A DNA stretch of 64,000 bases from Chimonanthus salicifolius (taxonomy: Eukaryota; Streptophyta; Magnoliopsida; Laurales; Calycanthaceae): positions 95,911,064 through 95,975,063 of the forward strand of contig CM023532.1 of the NCBI GenBank assembly GCA_013350335.1, given 5' to 3'. A model generated the notes under the pieces. That model made no database searches and was not told the origin of the DNA. It was given only the letters and a program-made list of their open reading frames with translations. The position numbers and the translations under genes were made by a program. Position 1 is the first letter of the stretch, and the number at the start of each line of letters is the position of its first letter. Positions 1-11,214 of the stretch are shown in pieces.

Positions 1-177
1 TATTTTAAATGCTATGGTTTAGATGTTAAATACTATGGATTATATGTTAAATGCTATGGCTTATATTTCCAATGCTATGGATTATATGTATTAAAGATAT
101 GAATTATATATATATCTATACTACATAGCATAATGCACTTACATCTCATGCATGGCATGGGCGGGAAAATAAAGGAA

Positions 178-429
178 CCGGAGTCCATGCTCCGTCGGGG
201 CGACCGAGAACAGACATGGGGATAGCCTGATAGGCCATAACCGGAGTCCATGCTCCGTCGGGGCGACCGAGAACAGACATGGGGATAGCCTGATAGGCCA
301 TAGCCGGAGTCCATGCTCCGTCGGGGCGACCGAGAACAGACATGGGGATAGCCTGATAGGCTATAACCAGAGTCCATGCTCCTTCGGGGCGACCGAAAAG
401 CAAACATGGGGACGCCTTGACGAGGTTTT
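178..429 (+). repeat. 63-bp tandem repeat, about 3.9 units
   Basis: Units start at 178, 241, 304 and 367, exactly 63 bp apart, each beginning CCGGAGTCCATGCTCC and holding GGGGCGACCGAGAA. Small inverted motifs (ATAGCC/GGCTAT type) sit inside the units. The array lies at the place in the LTR where the other LTRs carry arrays of different period. ORFs read across it are only translations of the repeat. Confidence 0.9.
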
Positions 430-752
430 GCCGTCAAGGGGGATATGACATTTATGATGATATAGATGATGGGTGGGACACATGACATAGACACCCATGG
501 CATGGCATTCATCATATGGTTTTTATTATATTGTTATCAGTATGCTTGTTTTCACTAATCCATGTGCTAGCCCTACTCGGAGTCCTACTGGGCGCGTTGT
601 CTAACGCCCTACTTCTACCCTAGCTGATGACGCAGGAGACGGCGGGAACGGTGGACGCGACGGGAGCCAAAATTAGGAGCCTGAGAAAGCGGATACTTAG
701 TTTTATTTAAGTTTTATTTTGGAAATGTAATTTAAGTAGCTTAGCTTGTGGC

Positions 753-968
753 CTCGTCAAGGTGTTCCCATGCTTATTTCTCAGTCGCCCCGACGGAGCA
801 TGAATTCCGGTTGTACCTTATGGGACCCCCTTGATGGAAGAATCACATCAAGATATTCCCATGTTTGGTTCTCGGTCGCCCCAACGGAGCATGGTCTCCG
901 GTTATAGCCTATCAGGCTATCCCCATGGTTGCTTCTCGGTCGCCCCGACGGAGCATGGACTCCAGTTT
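753..968 (-). repeat. Inverted, shorter counterpart of the 63-bp array
   Basis: Three diverged copies of the 1-425 array unit occur in reverse complement (TCGGTCGCCCCGACGGAGC type), followed by CCCATGCCATGCATGAGATG, the reverse complement of the sequence just before the left array. This is the right arm of the snapback. Confidence 0.85.
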
Positions 969-2249
969 CATTTCATCTTTCCCCTGACATATCCCTCCCA
1001 TGCCATGCATGAGATGTAGATGCTATATGCCATGTAATAAATGTAACTCATAGTCATAAAACCCATCTTACAACAATCCCATGATTATCAAAATAAATCA
1101 AATGGAACCCATCACATAATACCAAAATCCAAAACCCATCTTAAAAACAACCACATGATTACCAAAATAAATTAAAGGAAAACATCACATAATACTAATT
1201 CCAAACCCATCTTAAAACAAACCATATAATTTCCAAAATAATTCAAAGAAAGCATCACTCAATCCATGGCTTACAAAAAGGTAGGAATTCTACCAAATAT
1301 CGACTAGCGTTCTTTCTTTCGTTTCCGCCCGATAGACCCGGTCGCCGATCCACATACCACTTGCGAGGTCCGGTACCTTATTACATATTAACAATTAGTC
1401 CATGTTTTAACCATTTCTAAGCCGATACATCATGTCTTAGTGGGTTTTCCAAATTTTGGCCAATATTTACAGTTTTGCCATTACCCTTCCATGGATAATT
1501 CATTCCCTCTTCCATATACATTATGGTCTATAATGGATCCATAACTTAGACCCATTAATGATCCATAACTTAGGTCCATTAATGACCCAGCAACCATATC
1601 ATGTGATCATAAAATTAGTCATTTTATTAACCTAATCCTTATTCCTTTAAACCCATACAAAACCCCATACTTAACCCTTTAAATGGTTAATGGATCATGG
1701 GTTCAAAATACACAATTCATCAAATCTTTGCATTGTGTTTACATCATGCATTTAAACCATAATAAGTCTATTATCCACTCATTCCCTTTATTCATAATTT
1801 ATCCATACACTCACCAATCATGAGATACAACCATATCTTAACCTAATCCCCATTAGCTAAAGCATATCCATACACTTTAATCTTAGCCTATCCATTGGTT
1901 CACAAAAATGGGTCCATTGATGTCTCATTAACCATGACATAAGAACATTAGCAATTAACCATTTAATTAACCTAACCTCAATTTATTTAAAACATAAATA
2001 TATAACCCCATACTTAGACCATTAAGTGGCTCATGACAATGGGTCATGGTTTCATTAAAAATCAGCCCTTTCATGAAGGGGTTTAATTTATACATTTCAA
2101 TCATCATCCTTAATCACATTCAAGCCCATAAACTTAGCCACATTCCCATTCCAACTATCAACATTAGGTTCACATTGGTCCATCAACACCACCAACATTC
2201 CCCATTTATTTTCCATAATTTATACCCATTAAAACCACCAATACATTAC

Positions 2250-2780
2250 CATAGGGTTCGGCCATACACCATGGCCGAACCCATGGTTCATTGTTCATCA
2301 TTCATTTGTAATATTTTAGACCATGAATGACTATTAACCTTTCTCTATGGATTCCCTCACTTACAACCCTTAAAAAAATTCCTTAACGTCACCCATTTAA
2401 AATTTTTAAACCATCAACACCCTTGCATGTTCTTGATCCTTAAAAACCCTTTAAGCTAACCAACATTTCCTTATTTAAAATCCTTTCAAAATTACTACAT
2501 TTAATCATTTATCACTTACAACCCTAAATTATTCTCCATGCTTCCATTCTTATAAACCCTAATAAAATACTCCATCATCTACCATTGTTAAGGTTATCAA
2601 CATCATTCACTTCTCCCATGCATTTCTTCATTTACCATCCCTTTAAAACAATTTACCAACATTTAATCATTAGACACTAAAACCATAATTCATCCTCCAA
2701 AATTTTGACCCTAACACCCCATTAAAATTTCCTCAATTATTTACCATGGGGTTCGGCCATACTACATGGCCGAACCCTAT
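2250..2780 (-). repeat. Two GGTTCGGCCAT palindromes in LTR-I
   Basis: Palindromes at 2250-2285 and 2745-2780: arms GGGTTCGGCCAT and ATGGCCGAACCC around a short spacer, with CAT/ATG flanks extending the pairing. Confidence 0.9.
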
Positions 2781-3040
2781 GGCCTTTGATTTCTTCACCA
2801 ATCCTCAATTCCAAAAATATTTACATATATCCATTGCTTAATCAATTTAACTATACAATATCCTTAATCCATTTATTTTTTTTCTTAACCCTAATTTATC
2901 CACTTTGTCCATTTTTCATTTCATCTTTTGTATGGATTTTAAATCCAAGGCCATGATATTTTTGGCCACCTTAAATCCAAGAAATGGACCCATTTCTAAA
3001 CCTCTTAAACCCTAAGAAAAATTTAATCTCTTGTTTAGAA

Positions 3041-3049
3041 AATACTTAC
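3041..3049 (-). promoter_or_regulatory. Candidate 5' splice site in LTR-I
   Basis: On the minus strand the site reads GTAAGTATT, preceded by GGCGTCGGATC. It lies downstream of a GA/CT-rich leader and upstream (element sense) of the palindromes, the same place as in the other LTRs. Confidence 0.5.
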
Positions 3050-3685
3050 GATCCGACGCCTCCTCCAACTTCCGTTACTCTGGTCGGCTTCCTTAACCTT
3101 CTTTCTTCTCCTTCTCCTTTGTTGGTTGGCTAAAATGCTTAATCAATGGTGAAAACCCCCAAGCTTGGGTTTGGCCATGGTAGGGTTAGATTTGAGAGAG
3201 GGAGAGGAGAGGATGGAGATGAGAAATAAAATTCTATGGCTTGATCTTGGAGTGATGGCCAATCTTACACCTTTCTCTTCTTTTTTCTTCTCTTCTTCTT
3301 CCAAGTTTTTCTTCTTCTTTTTCCTTAGAGATGAGGGACGGTGGTGTGGGAGAGCAAGAGAGAAAGAGAATGAAATGAGAGTGAAGTGGAGAGTATGAGA
3401 TGAAGACAACTTCTTTTGGTTGCTTAAAATATACTTTTTCATTAACTCCTCCCACCAACCCATGTAAGATTTTTATCTTGTTTTATTGTGGTGGTTGGGA
3501 TAACCACCACCCAAGTCCAACGTGTTTCATGGTGTTAGAGATAGGATTGTTTTTGGTCTCCCCTCTTTTGACCCCCTTTGACCATGATTAGATCAGTTTA
3601 GTTAATTTAATTAATTTGGTCATTAGGTTAAGTTAATTAATTCCCACCTAATTTAATTCCATTAAATTCCCTTTATGAAATCCAC

Positions 3686-3878
3686 CCATGGTTGACCAAG
3701 TCAACCATGGTGGCCGGCCCCACCAATTCTTGGTCCACACGCCACCTCATTTGGTGAGGTGGAGGTGGGTCCCAATTGGCCACATCACCTTGGTCAATTT
3801 ATCGCTAACTTAGGTGATTTAAATTTCATTAAGCCCATTCCCACTAGTTGTATCACCATTGGGCCCATGGCCCAATTA
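3686..3878 (-). promoter_or_regulatory. U3 inverted motifs: paired TTGAC and TGGGCC sites
   Basis: A 25-bp near-perfect palindrome at 3686-3710 holds two facing TTGAC (W-box core) motifs between CCATGG ends. At 3858-3878 TTGGGCC and GGCCCAA face each other around CAT; TGGGCC is the plant site II/TCP-type motif. Both recur in LTR-J and TEK-C. A transcription-factor role is inferred from motif content only. Confidence 0.4.
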
Positions 3879-4483
3879 CATTTATCCTTACCCATTTATC
3901 TCAGAGCTTACATTATCTTGACCCTTTGAGTCCCAAATGGGTATTGGACCCAATTTGGCCATCCTTGGCCCAATTGACCATTGTTGACCCCTTAAATGAA
4001 TTTAAATCCAATGCATAGTCTATTGGGCCCTACTTGGGCCCTTGTCCAAATTTTGGTCCATTTACCCTTTATTCCATCAATTTTCCCAATTTTTATCACT
4101 AAAATAAATAATATTCACATATTCATTGACTTACAAATTCCGAGCCATTACAGCAAGTAATCTAAATTATACAGTCCGACAAGCTAAATTATACAAATAT
4201 ACATTTCCCCAAGATAAACTTAAATAAAGGAAATAGTCCGCCTCCCCAAGCTCCTAAGCTTGACTCCCGTCTCGTTCTTCTGCTCCGGTATCTCCTGCGT
4301 CATCAGCTAGGGTAGAAGTAGGGCGTTAGACAACACGCCCAGTAGGACTCCGAGTAGGGCTAACACATGGATTAGTGATAACAAATAATACAGATAATAA
4401 TATAACGAAAAGCCAAAGAATGAATGCCATGCCATGGGTGTCTGTGTTATGAATCCCACCCATCATCCTTACTATCCCGATGG

Positions 4484-4796
4484 CATATCCCCCTTGACGG
4501 CAAAGCACTCATCAAGGTAACATCAACACAAGTATCCCCCTTGACGGCAAAACACTCATCAAGGTAACATCAACACAAGTATCCCCACACAAGTATCCCC
4601 CTTGACGGCAAAGCACTCATCAAGGTAACATCAACACAAGTATCCCCCTTGACGGCAAAGCACTCATCAAGGTAACATCAACACAAGTATTCCCCTTGAC
4701 GGCAAAGCACTCATCAAGGTAACATCAACACAAGTATCCCCCTTGACGGCAAAGCACTCATCAAGGTAACATCAACACAAGTATCCCCCTATCATA
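4484..4796 (-). repeat. 47-bp tandem hairpin repeat, about 6 units
   Basis: Units carry TTGACGGCAAAGCACTCATC followed by AAGGTAACATCAACACAAG. CTTGA and TCAAG within the unit can pair, so each unit can form a small stem-loop. One spacer carries a short extra duplication near 4585-4595. Same LTR position as the arrays of other period elsewhere. Confidence 0.9.
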
Positions 4797-6582
4797 TCCC
4801 TCCCATGCCATGCATGAGATGTAGATGCCATATGCCATGTAATATATGTAAATCATAGTCATAAAACCCATCTTAAAACAATCCCATGATTATCAAAATA
4901 AATCAAAGGAAACTCATCACATAATACCAAAATCCAAACCCATCTTAAAAACAAACCATATAATTTCCAAAATAATTCAAAGAAATCATCACTCAATCCA
5001 TGACTTACAAAAAGGTAGGAATCCTACCAAATACCGACTAGCGTTCTTTCTTTCGTTTCCGCCCGATAGACCCGGTCGCCGATCCGCGTACCACTTGCGA
5101 TGTCCGGTACCTTATTACATATTAACAATTAGTCCATGTTTTAACCATTTCTAAGCCCATACATCATGTCTTAGTGGGTTTTCCTCATTTTGGCCAATAT
5201 TTACGGTTTTGCCATTACCCTTCCATGGATAATTCATTCCCTCTTCCATATACATTATGGTCTATAATGGATCCATAACTTAGACCCATTAATGATCGAT
5301 AACTTAGGTCCGTTAATGACCCAGCAACCATATCATGTGATCATAAAATTAGTCCTTTTATTAACTGAACCCTTATTCCTTTAAACCCATACAAAACCCC
5401 ATACTTAACCCTTTAAATGGTTAATGGATCATGGGTTCAAAATACCCAATTCATCAAATCTTTCCATGGGGTTTACATCATGCATTTAACCCACAATGAG
5501 TCCATTATCCACTCATTCCCTTTATTCATAATTGATCCATACACTCACCGATCATGAAATACAACCATATCTTAACCTGATCCCCGATAGTTAAAGCATA
5601 TCCATAGACTTTAATCTTAGCCTATCCATTGGTTCACAAAAATGGGTCCATTGATGTCTCATTAACCATGACATAAGAACATTAGCAATTAATCATTTAA
5701 TTAACCTAACCTCCATTTATTTAAAACATAAATATATAACCCCATACTTAGACCATTAAGTGGCTCATAATAATGGGTCATGGGTTCACTAAAAATCAGC
5801 CCTTTCTACTTAACCAAATACCCATTTTTTTCTTTGGCCTATTTACACATTTGCACCCATCACAAGCCCTTCCATGAAGGGTTTAATTTATGCATTTAAA
5901 TCATCATTCTTAATCACATTCAAGTCCATAAACCTAGCCATATTCCCATTACAACTAATAACATTGGGTCCCTTTTGGTCCATCAACACCACCCACATTT
6001 CCCATTTATTTTTCCATAATTCATAACCATTAATCCACCATTGGATCACCATAGGGTTCATTATCCATTCATGCCTTTTTAAGGCCATCAACATCATGCA
6101 CTTCTCCCACGCATTTCTTCATTTACCATCCCTTTAATACAATTTACCAACATTTAATCATTAAACCCTAAAACCATAATTCATCCTTCAAAATTTTAAC
6201 CCTAACAGCCCATTAAAATTTCCTCAATTATTTACATATATCCATTGCTTAATCAATTTAACTACATCACATAATGGCTCACACATTACCTAATCACCCA
6301 CCATGGGGTTCGGCCGTACTACATGGCCGAACCCTATGGCTCACAATTTCCTTCCAATTCCACATAATTCCATGCTTAATAACTTAATTACATTACATTC
6401 CTTAATCCATTTATTTTTCCTTAAACTAACCCTAATTTACCCATTAGGGTTTTGTCCACTTTCCATCCTTTAAATTGATGGATTTGAAATCCAAGGCATA
6501 AAATCATTTGGCCACCATTAAATTTACAAAATGAATCCCAAATCTTAAACCCTAAAAAAATCCAAAATTTCTTGTTTAAGAA

Positions 6583-6591
6583 AATACTTAC
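6583..6591 (-). promoter_or_regulatory. Candidate 5' splice site in LTR-J
   Basis: Minus-strand GTAAGTATT preceded by GGCGTCGGATT, equivalent to 3041-3049. Confidence 0.5.
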
Positions 6592-7209
6592 AATCCGACG
6601 CCTCCTCCGACTTTTGCCACTCCCGTCGACTTCCTTAGCCTCCTTTCTCCTTCCTCTCCTTGTTTGATCGGCTAGGATGCTTGATCAATGGTGACAACCT
6701 CCAATCTTAGGATCAGCCATAATAGGGTTTGAATTGAGAGAGGGAAGAGGATGGAGATGGGAAAAGTGTCTCAAAGTCTTTACCTTGAGGTGGTGGGCCA
6801 ATCTTTTCTTCCTCTCCCTAAGCTCTTCTCCTTCTTTTTCCAAATTTTTCTTCTTCTTTCTCTTGCTAGGGTGGGACGGCCATGAGAGAGCATAATGGGG
6901 AGAGAGTGAAATGAGAGTTAGATGGAAAAGATAAGAAAATAAGATAAAACTTATCTCCTCTTGATTGGTTAAGATAAAGCTTCCCATTACTTCTCCCGCC
7001 AACCCATAGATATTTTATATGCTTTTTGACCCCAACACCCTAGCCAACGTTTTTCTTCTCTTAAGCTTGGAATGAGGTGTTTTGGTCTCCCCTCTTTGAC
7101 CACCACTTTAGCTTAGTTTAATTAACTAATTAATTGGATTATTTGATTAAGTTAATTAATTCTCACTTGAACTTAATCCCACTTGCTTAAATTGCCTTTA
7201 TGCATACAC

Positions 7210-7400
7210 CCATGGTTGACCAATTCAACCATGGTGGTCGGCCCCACCAAACCTTGGGTCCACACGCCATCTCACTTGATGAGGTGGAGGTGGGTCCCAT
7301 TGGACCATGTCACCTTGGTCAACTTCAAATTAACTTAGGTGATTTAAATTTCATTAAGCCCATTCCAACTAGTTGTATCACCATTGGGCCCATGGCCCAA
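7210..7400 (-). promoter_or_regulatory. U3 inverted motifs of LTR-J
   Basis: Facing TTGAC motifs between CCATGG ends at 7210-7234 and the TTGGGCC/GGCCCAA inverted pair at about 7380-7400, as in LTR-I. Confidence 0.35.
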
Positions 7401-7677
7401 TTACATTTTCCTCTTTCCATTTACCCTAGGGCTTACATCATCTTGATCCATTGGGTCCCAATTGGGTATTGGGCCCAATTTGACCATCCTTGGCCCAATT
7501 GACCACCATTGACCCTTTAAGTAAACTTAAATCCAATCCATAATCCATTGGGCCCTAGTTGGGCCTTTGTCCACATTTTGATCCATTTACTATCTATTCC
7601 ACCAATTTTCCCATTTCCACCATTAAAAATAAATAATAACCACATATTTATTGATTTAAAAATTTCGGGCCATTACA

Positions 7678-7853
7678 GACCCAATTAGATGCACATTACC
7701 CATTTACTTTAATTTGACCTTATAACATGTATGTTGGGTCTTATTTGAGCAATGGGCCCCACAATTTACTCATCTACGGTCATACCCTTTTAAGTCATAA
7801 TTTCAATGGCAATTTCGTAAATATTGATATATTGCAAAATCTGGGGTATTACA
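7678..7853 (-). mobile_element. LTR-K: U3-end fragment of a third nested LTR
   Basis: This stretch ends at 7853 with a U3 terminus (minus strand TGTAATACCCCAGATTTTG) and resembles the U3 end of TEK-D at 8917-9086. It is cut on its left by LTR-J. Flank GTGTC follows. Only about 176 bp is inside the window. Confidence 0.6.
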
Positions 7854-9086
7854 GTGTCTCTTGGTGGCACCACTTGTAACTCCCATTTGCATTCATCTCC
7901 TTCACTTATTCCATTTGGGGGTTTCATCCTTGAAATGAAACCCTCCCAACGGTTTTGGCTCTTGGGCTGCCTTGGTGCAACCTTCTCCATGTGTGAATCC
8001 ATTTGTAACTCCATTTCTCAATGCTTCCCTTGGGGGTTTCATTCTTGAGATGAAACTCCCAAGGCACCCAACGGTTTCCAAAGGTCATCTTGGTATATCC
8101 TTTCCTCCCATTATCCTTCTCTCATTACCGTTCCATGTGAGAGTTTCATATTGAAATGGAACTCCCAAAAGCTACAACAGCTAGCCTTAGTTGGCCTTGT
8201 GTGACCGCCACTCTACATTAGTTGCTCATGTGGGAGTTTCATCCATGAGATGAAACTCCTTGAGCCCAACGGTTTTGTCTTAGTCCTTGGATCACCCAAC
8301 CATCCAGCTCCCTTTTAATTCTTATTTGAATTTGAATTTGAAATAAGAACTCCTCCACTCTTCATTTAAATTTTCATGTGGGGGTTTCATCTTCAAATGA
8401 AACTCCCATTTGCTAAACCATCCTTCCCATTGGCTGTCCATTTGGAGTTTCATGCATGGAATAAAGCCTCCATGCAATCCAACGTGTATAAGGGTTTGAA
8501 TTTGAAATAAACTTCTCACCTTATGTAACTCCCATAAAACTACCACCTCCATTCATTGTTTATCTAAGAGTTTCATGCATGAGATGACCTCCCATGCATT
8601 CCAACGTGTGGAGTGGTTTTAAATTTGAAACTGCAACCCTTCAACTTCACACTACAAACCTTTGAAATAAAATATCTCCATGTTTTTCCCATCCAACTCA
8701 ATTGACTCAACTCACCCACTTAACTCATCATTTTAATTTAACTCATTTCACTAATCACTCCAAAGTCAACTTACTCATTTAATTATTTGTTTCCATTTCT
8801 AACTCAAATCAGTCCCAACTTAGTTAAGCTTGGACTCACTTGGTGGTCAACTAAGTCAACCACGACCCATTGGGTCCCAATTGGGTCTTTTGACCCAAAT
8901 AACCACCTTGACACATTTAGATGCACATTACCCATTTACTCTAGTTTGATCCTTATGACATGCACATTGGGTCTTAATTGAACAATGAACCCCACAACTT
9001 ACTCATCTACGGTTATATCCTTTTAATTCATAATTTCAGTGGCAATTTCCTTAAATATTGATAAACTGAAAATCTGGGATATTACA
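7854..9086 (-). mobile_element. TEK-D 3' LTR, U3 part (rest cut by LTR-K)
   Basis: Ends at 9086 with a U3 terminus (minus strand TGTAATATCCCAG) directly followed by a polypurine-tract sequence. The U3 body has many inverted GGAGTTTCAT/ATGAAACTCC motifs (for example near 7916-7945, 8033-8056, 8230-8257, 8382-8406), also found in the TEK-A U3 (near 34960 and 35020). The left part is displaced by LTR-K. Confidence 0.75.
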
Positions 9087-9107
9087 ATACAATCCTCTTT
9101 TTTAAAT
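9087..9107 (-). other. TEK-D polypurine tract
   Basis: Minus strand reads TTAAAAAAGAGGATTGTAT immediately before the 3' LTR start TGTAAT. TEK-C has CAAAAGAGGATTCTAT at the same place. Expected primer for plus-strand DNA synthesis. Confidence 0.7.
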
Positions 9108-10195
9108 TTTTGTCCCACAAATCGAACGAAGTAGGGTTCCAAGGCTTCCGCTGATTCCACTTTAACTAGATTTCTAGCTTCACCCTCTTGGAATTCCTCG
9201 GCTAACTACAGAGTCAGCTAGCTAGACTAACTCGGCAGTCGCCCATAGCTTCCCATTCGAGTTTCACTAGACTCTTATCTTTTCCACTAAGTACATCTCC
9301 AAAATTAAGCATATCCTCATTTGCACATAAGTCACTATGTGACTAACACCTTTTGTTCAAACTCCTATGATACCGATACCGGCATCAATCCAAACCACCA
9401 TGGGAATTATCATCCATGGTTATATGTATCCATCCCTAGTATCACTCTATCAATGAGTATCATCTATCTATAGTTAATAACCATCTATGAATATAACCCC
9501 CTATGGGTATAATCCATTCATGGGTAAAATCCATCCTTGGTCATAATTATTCCAGGCACATCTTCCACCATGAGATATTCTATCCGTCGGAACAACACTC
9601 GAATGAGTCACTACGTGACTGTGGCACCAATAACAAATCATACATGTATCCTGACCCCTAGCGAGACTTAGGGCCCATGACTTACTAAGTGGAAGACCCA
9701 CTGTCCAATATGATCAAGTCTACCTCGCCCTGCATCCCTTCACCCCAAGGGTGATTCAGTCAAGCTCTAAGGCGGTCGGACCGCGTCTAACGAAGCTAGC
9801 ACCCCCCCCTGGGTAAAATAGTATCTAGCTCTGCTCATCAACGCACACCAAGGGTGCAAAAATAGCCGTGAGAGAACCCTCCAACGTATAGCATGCAAGG
9901 GATTCACTCTTCAACGACAACCCTACGGAACCAAGTCTCTGTATTTCGTATCGAGGCTCCCACGGTCTCAATCATCTATATCACGTGAGGGACGCACCCA
10001 TACCATGTCTCAATATAATCCAATGACTTAGTCACATATATCTCAGTGCCAAAGTCCTCATGAACTATTAAAGTTGCAAACTTTATTGAAAATCTTCAAA
10101 CTTCCATCACAAGGGTGGGTAGGGTTAGAAAATCCCCTTAAAGAGCAAAACGTACCCACAACCCTTACAAAATCTCCCCTTTCCTTGACATTTTC
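9108..10195 (-). other. TEK-D non-coding interior of unknown origin
   Basis: About 1.1 kb without a convincing ORF. The part next to ORF0 (about 10020-10195) matches the ORF0 3' UTR of TEK-B (shared AACCCTACCCACC-like block and TTTTGTAAGGGT) and holds AATAAA on the minus strand near 10080. The first bases (about 9108-9140) resemble the gag-pol 3' flank of TEK-C. I recognise nothing in about 9150-10020; it matches none of the other elements here. Confidence 0.55.
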
Positions 10196-10687
10196 TTACA
10201 ATCTCTTAGCATAATCTTCCGTAGAAGGCCTTGTATCATCACCAAAATCGAAAAAGTTGTTAGGGCATGTCATCGATGTGTGCCCTAACACTCCACAAGT
10301 CAGACAGGGTATTATTTCCGGTCCCCCAATGTAAGGACAATTAGTCCTCTCCTTCCCGTGCCTATGAAGTCCACAAACAGGGCAAATAACCTCAAGAGGG
10401 TAGGGGCAGAAAGTACAGTTGTGCCCCTCCTGATTGCACAACTCGCAGATATACCCGGGCGCTATCTCCCCTATAGATTCTCCTATCATTGGGATATCTC
10501 CCATATACTCTTCTGGAAAAAGGGCTAGATACCCTTCGACATCCTCGGGGAATCTTACCTGGACATCTCCGTTAACTTCCACAATGCGGTTTGGCCTGTT
10601 GGAGTTGTTGGAAGAAGAAGTCAGATCGATAGGACAACTAGGAGTTCCTTTGTCCCACAACTCTGTATACTCAATGTTGCTCGACAT
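10196..10687 (-). CDS. ORF0 protein with three CCHC-type zinc knuckles (TEK-D copy)
   Basis: A 163-residue protein if it starts at the ATG at 10687; that start is chosen because the TEK-B copy begins with the same MSSN.EYTELWDKGTP motif, and both ATGs follow ACAGAT. Residues 1-22 are highly conserved and about 40-75 are acidic. Knuckles: C81-C84-H89-C94 (CX2CX4HX4C), C102-C105-H110-C117 (CX2CX4HX6C) and C128-C131-H136-C141 (CX2CX4HX4C). CCHC knuckles usually bind single-stranded nucleic acid; an RNA-binding or chaperone role is inferred. There is no protease, polymerase or capsid motif. It is the only intact ORF of TEK-D. Conservation with TEK-B despite unlike U3 regions suggests selection on the protein. 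Confidence 0.8.
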   Translation of the reverse strand: MSSNIEYTELWDKGTPSCPIDLTSSSNNSNRPNRIVEVNGDVQVRFPEDVEGYLALFPEEYMGDIPMIGESIGEIAPGYICELCNQEGHNCTFCPYPLEVICPVCGLHRHGKERTNCPYIGGPEIIPCLTCGVLGHTSMTCPNNFFDFGDDTRPSTEDYAKRL

Positions 10688-10734
10688 ATCTGTATCACGA
10701 CAATAGAAATATATCAATGACAACAACAATTCTA

Positions 10735-10975
10735 ATCAAACTTATCTTTGTTTTGGGGAATTTCCCTAATCATCATCTTGTATTTCTTGTTTTGGGGAAC
10801 TTTCCTATGTATCACATAATGTCTCTTTGTTTGGGGAAATTGCCAAATAAACATCTTGTTTTTTTTTTGTCCTTGGGAAAATTGCCAAATCAGCACTCTT
10901 TGTATTTCTTTGTTTTTGGGTAAACTTCCTAAGTATCAATTGTTTGTTTCTCAGTTTGGGTATATCGGGGAAGTA
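10735..10975 (-). repeat. TEK-D leader: degenerate 25-50 bp stem-loop repeats
   Basis: Five to six imperfect copies of a motif reading TTTGGCAATTTCCCCAAA on the minus strand. TTTGG and CCAAA can pair, giving a row of small stem-loops. Similar copies occur in the leaders of TEK-C (54885-55060), TEK-B (about 59440-59560) and weakly TEK-A (38219-38335). Confidence 0.7.
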
Positions 10976-11107
10976 TCTCCCATGTTGCTATGTTTAGTAT
11001 ACCCATTTATTTTGACTGTACTTCCTTTGCTATCTTTCATTGTTGATCTCAGGTTGATTATTCAGTCTGAGTCTAACAAAGTAAATTAATCCGGCCCCCA
11101 TGCAGCG

Positions 11108-11121
11108 GACTCCGAAGAGTC
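11108..11121 (-). promoter_or_regulatory. Leader hairpin GACTC-TTCG-GAGTC (TEK-D)
   Basis: About 80 nt downstream of the primer site in element sense. Perfect 5-bp stem with a C(UUCG)G tetraloop in RNA, embedded in a leader block conserved in all four elements. Confidence 0.6.
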
Positions 11122-11200
11122 GGTCAGTTGGGATTCTTATATGTCAGTGAGACATGAAACCGTCTTAATCTTACTTCGAAAGATTCAATCTTCCCGTTTT

Positions 11201-11212
11201 GCTTTGATACCA
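11201..11212 (-). other. Primer binding site, TEK-D
   Basis: Minus strand TGGTATCAAAGC, one mismatch from the TGGTATCAGAGC of TEK-A, -B and -C, two bases from the LTR end. Matches initiator tRNA-Met. Confidence 0.8.
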
Positions 11213-11214
11213 AC

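Larger units (their letters stand above)
1..4152 (-). mobile_element. LTR-I: Tekay-type LTR in snapback form, left end outside window
   Basis: From 753 to 4152 the sequence reads as a minus-strand LTR: tandem array, GATCGG core, palindromes, splice-donor-like site, U3 motifs, and a U3 terminus reading TGTAATGGC on the minus strand at 4152. From 1 to 752 the same LTR family runs on the plus strand. Positions 405-425 are the reverse complement of about 753-773, so the two arms face each other around a loop at 426-752. The 3' flank GCAAG (4153-4157) should be its target duplication; the partner copy would lie left of the window. No coding capacity. Confidence 0.75.
4153..7677 (-). mobile_element. 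LTR-J: minus-strand Tekay-type LTR fragment
   Basis: Sequence from GCAAGTAATC (4153) to the U3 end GGGCCATTACA (7677) matches the LTR-I layout and much of its sequence. Its first few hundred bases (U5 side) are missing because LTR-I is inserted there and the remainder lies left of the window. The 3' flank is GACCC. It has a 47-bp tandem array, one intact palindrome (about 6301-6338), a GATCGG-type core near 5080, a splice-donor-like site and U3 motifs. No coding capacity. Confidence 0.75.

Noticed and set aside
75..515. Long ORFs across the tandem arrays (also 29412-29867, 47101-47370, 55944-56213, 23299-23759, 27138-27511)
   Set aside because: They are translations of multiples-of-three or near-three tandem repeats, open on both strands, with no domain and no protein-level conservation.
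3143..3463. Lys/Glu- or Phe/Ser-rich ORFs in GA/CT-rich leaders (also 6685-7002, 48994-49376, 57836-58218)
   Set aside because: Low-complexity translations of the CT-rich leader on either strand. Identical copies at 48994 and 57836 reflect LTR duplication only.
4484..4796. CRISPR-like direct repeats
   Set aside because: Units are contiguous tandem copies with no unique spacers, inside a plant LTR.
10434..10706. Plus-strand ORF opposite ORF0 in TEK-D
   Set aside because: Shadow of the conserved minus-strand ORF0; no equivalent is kept opposite the TEK-B copy.
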